The notes under the pieces: generated by a model
Told to the model about the DNA's origin: nothing
The model's input: the letters and a program-made list of their open reading frames with translations, nothing else
The model's database searches: none
Made by a program: the position numbers and the translations under genes
Assembly: GCA_014728185.1 (NCBI GenBank)
Contig: WJMB01000103.1
Span: 1 to 16,745 of the forward strand
Direction of reading: 5' to 3'
DNA length: 16,745 nucleotides
DNA from: Candidatus Coatesiibacteriota bacterium
GTDB taxonomy: Bacteria > RBG-13-66-14
Shown: positions 5,298 to 10,934 of the stretch, one piece after another
Position numbering within the stretch: position 1 is the stretch's first letter
Layout of the letters: every line of letters begins with the position of its first letter

Positions 5298-7394
5298 TTA
5301 ACGGCTGATGACGAACCGGCGGCTGGCCGAGGCGTTATCGCCGGCGATCCGGGCGATGTAGATACCCTGGGGGTAACCTGCTACGTCGAGGACGAGGGGA
5401 TGCCTGCCGGGGGTGGGTTCGAGGGTCTGCGTAAAAATCCGGCGGCCGGAGATATCATAGATGGTCAGCAAGGCCGAAGCGCAGCCCTCGGGCAGGGTAT
5501 AGCTCAGTGTCAGAGCTTCCGAAGCCGGGCTGGGATAGGGAATGTCCAGGATCAGGCGCTGCGTCGTCTCGGGAAGGACGACGGACCCGCTGGGGCCGAA
5601 GCGTCGAACTGAGCCGTTTTCCTCGGTTGTCTCCAGCCAGTAGACGTAACTCCCGCCGGGCTCCACGCCCCGGTCCAGCCAGCGGGTGGTCCCGCCGGGC
5701 AGCGAGCCGCTGACGGCCGCGGGGTCGTCCGCGCCGCGCAGGACCCGGACACCGGCGGGAGTCTCGCCGCTACAGGTCCAGCCGACCAGAACGCCGTCGT
5801 CCTCGGCTTGCGCCGTCAGCGAGGCGCCGCTGAGACCGGCGTCGCTTTCGAAGAACAACTCGATTTCGTCGAACAGGGGACTCTCGTTGGTCGAACTCGG
5901 CTCAAGGATCAAGCGGTACTGGAAGTAGCGCGAATCGTCGAGAACGGCGGGTATCTTGTCGTGGGAGGCCGCGACGGTCATCCAGTCTCCCAGGTTGGCG
6001 AAGTCGTCGCCAGCGCGCACCTCGACGGTCAGGACGGCGCCGTCGGGTACGTCGGCGTCCCAGATCAATTCGCCCCAGTCGACCTCGGAAGCGCGGGTGT
6101 CGAGGATAGAGGAGTGCAGCACACCGACCGGGGCCAGTTCCTCCACCTCCCACCAGTCGATGCGGTTGGCGTTATAGGCGCAGCCGAGGATCTCAAGCGC
6201 TCCGTCGTCGTCCAGATCGGCGGCGCAGGCGTCGGTGGGGAATTCGTAGGCGCCGATGACGTGATGCTTGGTCCAGGCGCCGCCGACACCGTCGTCGTTG
6301 GACCACCAGACGATTGCGGCATCGTCGGATACCGTCGCCACGACGTCCAGATCCCCGTCGTCGTCGATGTCCACCGGGAATACGGTTCGGGGGTCGTCGA
6401 CATCGTCGTCGATGGCGTGCTTGGTCCACAGGCTGCCGTCGCCGTTGTCATTGGACCACCAGGAAACACTTCCCAGGAAACTGCAGACCAGGTCGTCAAC
6501 CAGATCGTTGTCGATATCGGCCAGCATGATCGAATCGGCTTCATAATTATCGCATATCTGATGAATCGTCCAGGAGGTACCCGCTCCGTCAAGGTTCTCC
6601 CACCAGGCGAAGTCGTCCTCGTCGTTGCTGTACCGCCCCGAGCCGATGATATCCAGATCACCGTCGGCGTCCAGGTCGGCGGCCGTGACGACGGCGGCAT
6701 GATAGCAATAGCCGTCGACCACGTGCTTCGTCCAGCCTGTTCCCTGGCCGTCGGCGTTCTCATACCAGGCGACCACACTCCCGGCGAAGGCGGTGCCCAG
6801 GATGTCCATGTCGCCGTCGTCGTTGATGTCCGCGGCGTACACACCCCGGGCGTAGGCCATGCTCTGATCGACGACGTGCTTGGTCCAGGCGCCACCGACA
6901 CCGTCGTCGTTGGACCACCAGACGATGCTGTCGTCGTCCCAGATGGAGGCCAGTGCGTCGGGATCGCCGTCGTTGTCGATGTCGGCGACGTGTTGCTGGG
7001 AAACGTCGATCTCGTATCCTTCGATCAGGTGTTCACTCCAAGAGGAGCCGCTGCCGTCGAGGTTCTCCCACCAACTGATCCGGCCGTCGAAGCCGACGTT
7101 GCAGGAGGCGAGGATGTCCGGATCATCGTCGTCGTCGATGTCTACCACCGAGACGTGATAGGCACCTTCCAGGTCTGCGGCGACGCCGGTGCGGGCCAAT
7201 GTCAGGGAGAATTGACCCGGTATGCTGTACCAGTCGACGTCAGAACCGACGCTGAAACGGTCGTCCCAGCTCGAGGTGGGTAGTAAGACGCCGTCGCCGC
7301 CCGACCAGTCGGTCTGGATCTCGCTTTCCGCGGCGGCGATAGACACGGTCAGCAGCGCGACGATTAGGCCTGACGACGCAATACGCTTGATCAT
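5298..7394 (-). CDS. Secreted seven-repeat FG-GAP/VCBS propeller protein with type IX secretion tail
   Basis: A 698-aa exported protein. The signal peptide is residues 1 to about 22 (MIKRIASSGLIVALLTVSIAAA). Seven repeats of 49-53 residues follow; each has a calcium-loop-like DxDxDGDxD element starting at 85, 138, 189, 240, 293, 342 and 393, then a 'WW.NDDG.G..WTKH' strand. Seven such units fit a closed beta-propeller of the FG-GAP/VCBS kind. Loop 5 (DIDNDLVDD) has lost the central glycine. Residues 430-516 form an uncharacterised beta-rich stretch and 525-608 resemble a fibronectin-III fold. The last 80 residues (PSPASEALTLSY..., YDISGRRI, YPQGIYIARI, RRFVISR) match the Por/type IX C-terminal sorting domain, so the protein is expected to cross the outer membrane and be cell-attached or released. 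The ATG at 7394 follows GGAG (7404-7401), with a promoter at 7445-7473. Ligand unknown; no catalytic motif seen. Confidence 0.85.
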   Translation of the reverse strand: MIKRIASSGLIVALLTVSIAAAESEIQTDWSGGDGVLLPTSSWDDRFSVGSDVDWYSIPGQFSLTLARTGVAADLEGAYHVSVVDIDDDDDPDILASCNVGFDGRISWWENLDGSGSSWSEHLIEGYEIDVSQQHVADIDNDGDPDALASIWDDDSIVWWSNDDGVGGAWTKHVVDQSMAYARGVYAADINDDGDMDILGTAFAGSVVAWYENADGQGTGWTKHVVDGYCYHAAVVTAADLDADGDLDIIGSGRYSNDEDDFAWWENLDGAGTSWTIHQICDNYEADSIMLADIDNDLVDDLVCSFLGSVSWWSNDNGDGSLWTKHAIDDDVDDPRTVFPVDIDDDGDLDVVATVSDDAAIVWWSNDDGVGGAWTKHHVIGAYEFPTDACAADLDDDGALEILGCAYNANRIDWWEVEELAPVGVLHSSILDTRASEVDWGELIWDADVPDGAVLTVEVRAGDDFANLGDWMTVAASHDKIPAVLDDSRYFQYRLILEPSSTNESPLFDEIELFFESDAGLSGASLTAQAEDDGVLVGWTCSGETPAGVRVLRGADDPAAVSGSLPGGTTRWLDRGVEPGGSYVYWLETTEENGSVRRFGPSGSVVLPETTQRLILDIPYPSPASEALTLSYTLPEGCASALLTIYDISGRRIFTQTLEPTPGRHPLVLDVAGYPQGIYIARIAGDNASASRRFVISR
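6265..6926. repeat. Near-identical 50-bp coding repeat (two copies, 6265-6314 and 6877-6926)
   Basis: The 50-bp segments at 6265-6314 and 6877-6926 differ at one base (GCCGCCG versus GCCACCG). They encode the strand 'IVWWSNDDGVGGAWTKH' of propeller repeats 6 and 2. The other repeats differ much more at DNA level, so this looks like recent duplication or gene conversion within the gene. Confidence 0.8.
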
Positions 7395-7444
7395 CGGTTA
7401 CTCCAGGTCCATATCCAGACTGAATAAAAAGATTGAGCTAAAAT

Positions 7445-7473
7445 AATATAGCACCCTCGAACCTGTTAGTCAA
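7445..7473 (-). promoter_or_regulatory. Sigma70-type promoter of the type IX protein gene
   Basis: On the minus strand, TTGACT (plus 7473-7468), a 17-nt spacer, and TATATT (plus 7450-7445). Both boxes match 5/6. It lies about 50 nt upstream of the start codon at 7394 in an AT-rich stretch. Confidence 0.75.
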
Positions 7474-7479
7474 GGGTGC
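7451..7479. promoter_or_regulatory. Inverted repeat overlapping the promoter, possible operator
   Basis: GCACCCT (7451-7457) and AGGGTGC (7473-7479) are perfect 7-bp arms with a 15-nt centre. One arm abuts the -10 box and the other touches the -35 box. The 22-bp spacing between arm centres is about two helical turns, suiting a dimeric regulator. It could also be a relic hairpin. Confidence 0.45.
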
Positions 7480-7524
7480 TCGTCACACTCTGGCTGGTCT
7501 CGATCCGTTTATGAAGATGCCGTC

Positions 7525-7546
7525 CCGGATCCTCCATCGGATCCGG
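7525..7546. repeat. Inverted repeat CCGGATCC/GGATCCGG
   Basis: CCGGATCC (7525-7532) and GGATCCGG (7539-7546) are perfect 8-bp arms with a 6-nt loop. The element stands alone between the promoter at 7445-7473 and the decayed gene fragment; no T-run follows. Confidence 0.5.
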
Positions 7547-7616
7547 ATGATCTGGTCGCGGCGCCGGCCGACGCTGATGGCGGTCGAAAACGGGGACGCC
7601 GTTCTGCGGCAGGTTT

Positions 7617-7641
7617 AAGGCGGGGTTGAAAACCCCGCCTT
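7617..7641 (-). terminator. Hairpin, likely the former terminator of the decayed type IX gene
   Basis: AAGGCGGGGTT (7617-7627), loop GAA, AACCCCGCCTT (7631-7641) is a perfect 11-bp stem. On the minus strand it lies 23 nt past the stop of the remnant at 7665-7907. Its stop-to-hairpin flank resembles that of the intact gene ending at 5298 (both begin TAACGCACGCT). Confidence 0.55.
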
Positions 7642-7664
7642 GCTTGGTCAATGGTAAGCGTGCG

Positions 7665-7907
7665 TTAACGTGTAATTACAAACCGCCTAGTCGTCCCCGT
7701 CCCTTCTCCCGCAATCCTGGCGATGTAGACGCCCTGGGGGTAATCCTCCACGTCGAGGACGAGGGAATGCCGACCGGGAGTGGATTCCAGGGACTCCATC
7801 GCGATCCGGCGGCCGGAGATGTCGTAGATAGTCAGCGAGGCCAAAGCGCAGTCCTCGGGCAGAGTGTAGCAAAGGTTAAGGGTGCCGACGGCCGGGTTGG
7901 GCCAGTG
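7665..7907 (-). pseudogene. Remnant of a second type IX-secreted protein (C-terminal sorting domain only)
   Basis: Reading the minus strand from 7907 to the stop at 7667-7665 gives about 80 residues clearly homologous to the last 80 of the 698-aa protein: NPAV, CYTLPEDCA, LTIYDISGRRI, STPGRHSLVLDVEDYPQG, VYIARIAG and RRFVITR. An in-frame TAA (7910-7908) closes the frame just upstream, and there is no ribosome site or signal peptide, so only the tail of a former gene remains. The 3' flank also matches the intact copy (TAACGCACGCT). The rest of that gene is absent from the following 90 bases up to the lpxC terminator. This is best explained by tandem duplication of type IX genes followed by deletion. 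Translation restart at an internal Met is conceivable but unlikely. Confidence 0.82.
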
Positions 7908-7948
7908 TTAGCCGACAGGCTATTTTGGCACGAGCCGTCGTTATGCCA

Positions 7949-7973
7949 AAGACGCCGGTCTAACCGGCGTCTT
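7949..7973 (-). terminator. Intrinsic terminator after lpxC
   Basis: AAGACGCCGGT (7949-7959), loop CTA, ACCGGCGTCTT (7963-7973) is a perfect 11-bp stem. Transcribed from the minus strand it ends in TTT and lies 27 nt past the lpxC stop codon. The T-tract is short but the stem is very stable. Confidence 0.7.
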
Positions 7974-8000
7974 GTCGCTTCGACCTCGACAGGGTTTTCC

Positions 8001-8855
8001 TCAGGCCGCCAGGCCCAGTCTGCGGCGCAGGGCCAGCGCCAAACCGACGTTGGCGGTGTGACCGCCCTTGAGGCTGACCACCTGAGCCCTGAGCGGTGCG
8101 CCGATCAGGGTCAGGTCGCCGATTAGGTCCAGCAGCTTGTGACGGACGAACTCGTCGGCGTAGCGCAGGTTGTCGTTGAGGACCTCCTCGTCGCCGATGA
8201 CCACGGCGCAGTCCAGGGAGCCGCCCTTGATCAGCCCGGCCTTGCGCAGCAGCGAGACCTCGTGGAGGAAGCAGAAGGTCCGCGCCGGGGCGATCTCCTC
8301 GGTGTAGCGCTGTTCGTCGAGGACGAACTCCCGGTACTGGCTGCGCAGCACGGGGTGGTCGAAGTGCAGGGCGAAGCTCAGCCGCAGAGGTCCCGGGGCG
8401 GGGATGAGCATCATCTGAGCGGTGCCCGAAGAATAGACCAGGGGTTCCTCTGGGACGAGGTAGCGTCGGGGGGCGTCCTGGGTCACCCGGCCGGCCTCGC
8501 GCAGGACGCCGACGAAGGGTCGCGAGCTGCCGTCGACCACCGGTGGTTCGTGGTTGTCGAGCTCGATGACGGCGTTGTCGATCCCCAGCCCGGAGAGGGC
8601 CGAGAGGATGTGCTCGACGGTGTGGACCTCGGCGCCGTCGGCGGCGATGGTGGTGCCCCGGCTGGTGTCGGTGACGTTCTCGGCCAGGGGTCGGATCTCG
8701 GGCTTGCCGGGCAGGTCGACGCGGCGGAAGAGGTAACCGGCGTCGGCCTCGGCGGGCAGGAAGGTCAACCGGCAGTCGTCGCCGGTGTGCAGACCGATGC
8801 CCCGTATTCCGACGGGCCGGGCGATGGAGTTCTGCTGTTCGACGGGATTGCTCAC
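8001..8855 (-). CDS. lpxC: UDP-3-O-acyl-N-acetylglucosamine deacetylase
   Basis: Zinc-dependent deacetylase, the committed step of lipid A synthesis, acting on UDP-3-O-acyl-GlcNAc in the cytoplasm. The 284-aa length is close to the family's ~300. Visible motifs: GIGLHTGDD (19-27), HTVEHILSALSGLGIDNAVI (78-97) with zinc ligand H82 and catalytic-base position E81, RHKLLDLIGDL (238-248) with zinc ligands H239 and D243, and KGGHTANVGLAL (263-274) with catalytic H266. All key residues are present. The start is a GTG at 8855-8853; no good ribosome site precedes it, but homology begins within about ten residues, so the start cannot be far off. It is the last gene of the bamA-skp-lpxD-lpxC run, 99 nt after lpxD, with its own candidate promoter (8905-8934) and a terminator at 7949-7973. 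LpxC is often controlled by proteolysis, which cannot be judged from sequence. Confidence 0.95.
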   Translation of the reverse strand: MSNPVEQQNSIARPVGIRGIGLHTGDDCRLTFLPAEADAGYLFRRVDLPGKPEIRPLAENVTDTSRGTTIAADGAEVHTVEHILSALSGLGIDNAVIELDNHEPPVVDGSSRPFVGVLREAGRVTQDAPRRYLVPEEPLVYSSGTAQMMLIPAPGPLRLSFALHFDHPVLRSQYREFVLDEQRYTEEIAPARTFCFLHEVSLLRKAGLIKGGSLDCAVVIGDEEVLNDNLRYADEFVRHKLLDLIGDLTLIGAPLRAQVVSLKGGHTANVGLALALRRRLGLAA

Positions 8856-8904
8856 GGCGGACTCGCTTGCTGTGGGGATTGACGTCTGCCGGTATAGTTA
8901 ATCC

Positions 8905-8934
8905 AGCATAGCAGGTTTCTTCACCGATTGCCAA
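8905..8934 (-). promoter_or_regulatory. Candidate sigma70 promoter for lpxC
   Basis: On the minus strand, TTGGCA (plus 8934-8929), an 18-nt spacer, and TATGCT (plus 8910-8905). The match is 5/6 and 4/6. It lies in the 99-nt gap between lpxD and lpxC and would allow lpxC to be expressed apart from upstream genes. Confidence 0.5.
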
Positions 8935-8954
8935 GCCGTCTGAAATCTGCTGTT

Positions 8955-10004
8955 TCAGCCTTCGAGCTCGGCCAGGCGGCGCTCCAGCTCCTCGATGCGT
9001 TTGCTCAGCTTGCGCAGCTCGCGCAGTTTCTCGGGCAGGGCGCGCTCGGCGGCCTCGATGCGCTTGGTGGTCATCGTCGGGCGGGCCGGGAGGCCCAGCC
9101 AGGTCTCGCCCTCGGGGATGCTCTTGGAGATGCCGCTCTTGGCGCCGGCGATGACGTTGTCGCCCAGGGTCAGGTGTCCGGCCACGCCGACCTGGCCCAT
9201 CAGGATCACGTGATCGCCCAGCTTGCAGGAGCCGGAGATGCCCACCTGGCCGGCCATGATGCAGTTCTCGCCCAGGACCACGTTATGGGCGATCTGGACC
9301 AGGTTGTCGATTTTGGTGCCTCGGCCGATGCGGGTCGGCCCCAGGGCGCCGCGGTCGACGGTGCTGTTGGCGCCGATCTCGACATCGTCCTCGATAATCA
9401 CGTTGCCGATCTGGGGGATCTTGCGCCAGCGGGGTCCGTCGGGGGCGTAACCGAAGCCGTCGGAGCCGATCACCGCTCCGGGGTAGAGGATCACCCGCTC
9501 GCTGATGACGCAACGCTCGCGAACGACGACGTTGGGGTAGAGGATGCCGCCTGCGCCGATGGTGGTCTCGGCGCCGATGAAGCAGCCGGAGGCGACGCGG
9601 ACGCCGTCGCCCAGGCGGACACCGCGGCCCAGGTGGACGAAGGGTCCGATGCCGACGCCCTCGCCCAGCTCGACACCCTCTTCGACGACGGCCGTCGGGT
9701 GGACGCCGGGGTCGGGCAGGGGGATCGCCGGGGCGAAGCTCTCGATCAACCGACTGAAGGACAGGTAGGCGTTGTCGCAGCGGATCAGCGGCACCGGACT
9801 GTCGACCTCGGCGTCGCGGTCGACGACGACGGCGGCGGCGCGGCAATCGGGCAGCCGACGGGCGTACTTCATGTTGGTCAGGAAGCTGATCTCGGCGGGT
9901 CCGGCGGCGTCGATGGTCCCCACGCCGTTTACCCGGGTTTCGGCGGAGCCGCCCTCGAGCACGCCGTTCAATAAAGCCGCCACCTCGCCCAGCGTGATTT
10001 CCAT
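8955..10004 (-). CDS. lpxD: UDP-3-O-(acyl)glucosamine N-acyltransferase
   Basis: Transfers an acyl chain from acyl-ACP to the 2-amino group of UDP-3-O-acyl-glucosamine, the step after LpxC. The 349-aa protein has the three LpxD parts. An N-terminal uridine-binding region (1 to ~98) includes 'AEISFLTNMKYARRL'. A left-handed beta-helix follows with hexapeptide repeats from about 102 to 295 (for example VGIGPFVHLGRGVRLGDGV). A C-terminal charged helix (313-349) probably forms the trimer coiled coil. The catalytic histidine is H240 in QIAHNVVLGENC, and H277 in AGHLTLGDN corresponds to the second conserved histidine. The start ATG at 10004 follows a purine-rich site (GAGGGGGAAG). It sits 263 nt downstream of skp and 99 nt upstream of lpxC on the same strand. 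Confidence 0.95.
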   Translation of the reverse strand: MEITLGEVAALLNGVLEGGSAETRVNGVGTIDAAGPAEISFLTNMKYARRLPDCRAAAVVVDRDAEVDSPVPLIRCDNAYLSFSRLIESFAPAIPLPDPGVHPTAVVEEGVELGEGVGIGPFVHLGRGVRLGDGVRVASGCFIGAETTIGAGGILYPNVVVRERCVISERVILYPGAVIGSDGFGYAPDGPRWRKIPQIGNVIIEDDVEIGANSTVDRGALGPTRIGRGTKIDNLVQIAHNVVLGENCIMAGQVGISGSCKLGDHVILMGQVGVAGHLTLGDNVIAGAKSGISKSIPEGETWLGLPARPTMTTKRIEAAERALPEKLRELRKLSKRIEELERRLAELEG

Positions 10005-10267
10005 CGCTTCCCCCTCATGGTTGGTGCTGCTAGTAACTCAGCCAGCGGCTCGGTTGGACCGGAAAAGGACCTCTGACGGCCGGTCGGTAGTCGAGACGGC
10101 TCCAGTCGCTCCAGGGATTCCGCGGCAGCTTCACTCCGAGGCCGGGCCGTCAAGCGCCGTGGTCGAGAGGACCATCGCCGCCGGTACGACGACGGCCCGC
10201 GGGGTTGAATCCGGGGCCGCCGAACCATCGGGTCGGTCATCGACCCGTCGTGGGGTGCTGGGTCGGT
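10005..10267. other. skp-lpxD intergenic region, no gene seen
   Basis: 263 bases of GC-rich sequence. Besides the alternating repeats near skp (10229-10265) and the lpxD ribosome site I see no clear promoter on the minus strand. TTGACG occurs near plus 10150, but no -10 follows at a workable distance. Confidence 0.4.
10229..10265 (-). promoter_or_regulatory. Alternating inverted repeats at the 3' end of skp
   Basis: GGGTCG occurs at 10230-10235 and 10260-10265, with CGACCC between them at 10241-10246. The middle element can pair with either flank; the tighter pairing is CGGGTCG (10229-10235) with CGACCCG (10241-10247), a 7-bp stem with a 5-nt loop. One copy lies inside or at the very end of skp. 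There is no T-run, so this is more likely an mRNA-stabilising or pausing structure than a terminator. Confidence 0.4.
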
Positions 10268-10801
10268 CTAGGTGCCCGCGGTCTCGTTGAGCAGCTCGAT
10301 GACCTTGTCGGTGATGTCATAGGCCTCGCGGATGTAGAGCACGGCGCTGACGTCGAGGATCAGGTCGAATTCGGCGTCCTTGCCGACCTGGTCGATAGCC
10401 TCGTAGATGCGGTCGTAGAGCTTGCCCAGCCCCTGGGCCTCCTGGGCTTCCAGGGAGCTCACGGCGTTGTCGCGCTCCTGCATGGCTTTCTCGTAGATGG
10501 CCTGCTGCTCGGCCTCGATCTCGGCGCGGCGCTCGTCTGAGATGGGCTGGTTGAGCTGCTCCTGCAGCTCCATCAACTGGCGCTCGTACTCGTCGAGCTT
10601 GGGTTGGACCTCGGATTCCTTCTCCTGGACCATGGTCTGCATGGTGCGCATGAATTCCTGGACCTCGATCCACTCCTCCTGCACGCGCTGCAGATCGACG
10701 AAGGCCACGGTCAAGGGCATGTTCTCGTCATCGTCGTCCTGGGCCAGGGCGGGAAGGATCAGCAGCAGGATCATCAACAGGACTGTCCACTGTTTCTTCA
10801 T
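10268..10801 (-). CDS. skp: OmpH/Skp-family periplasmic chaperone
   Basis: Periplasmic trimeric chaperone that holds unfolded outer-membrane proteins on their way to BamA. From the chosen start the protein has 177 aa: signal peptide MKKQWTVLLMILLLILPALA (1-20), an acidic linker (DDDDEN), the typical first strand TVAFVDLQRV (31-40), a long charged coiled-coil tentacle (about 52-125) and C-terminal segments EFDLILDVSAVLYIREAYDITDKVI (about 144-168), written here across the family's closing strand and helix. Length and layout match the family. The frame is open to 10837, but the ATG at 10801 has GGAGG at 10812-10808 with good spacing and puts the signal peptide first. It follows bamA by 133 nt and precedes lpxD, the common bamA-skp-lpxD order. 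Confidence 0.9.
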   Translation of the reverse strand: MKKQWTVLLMILLLILPALAQDDDDENMPLTVAFVDLQRVQEEWIEVQEFMRTMQTMVQEKESEVQPKLDEYERQLMELQEQLNQPISDERRAEIEAEQQAIYEKAMQERDNAVSSLEAQEAQGLGKLYDRIYEAIDQVGKDAEFDLILDVSAVLYIREAYDITDKVIELLNETAGT

Positions 10802-10838
10802 TGTCAACCTCCAGGTTCGCAGGTTTGGCAATCGCACG

Positions 10839-10886
10839 CTCCCGGTTGATCGTGGTCGACCGGGAGACGGCCCTCGCAGTGAGGGC
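10839..10886 (-). repeat. Two stem-loops between bamA and skp
   Basis: CTCCCGGT (10839-10846) pairs with ACCGGGAG (10859-10866) across 12 nt. GCCCTC (10870-10875) pairs with GAGGGC (10881-10886) across GCAGT. Neither is followed by a T-run on the minus strand. They probably affect mRNA processing or partial readthrough from bamA into skp. Confidence 0.45.
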
Positions 10887-10934
10887 GAATTGGTTGTCTA
10901 CGTCGTGGCGGGTCGCTTTGTTCCCGCCGAAGGG

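Noticed and set aside
5808..7283. Plus-strand open frame of 491 codons with repeats, opposite the type IX protein
   Set aside because: Its periodicity only mirrors the FG-GAP repeats of the minus-strand gene; no start signals or family motif.
7960..8934. Minus-strand 324-codon frame overlapping lpxC in another frame
   Set aside because: Arg/Pro-rich off-frame translation; LpxC in the neighbouring frame has all zinc-ligand and catalytic residues.
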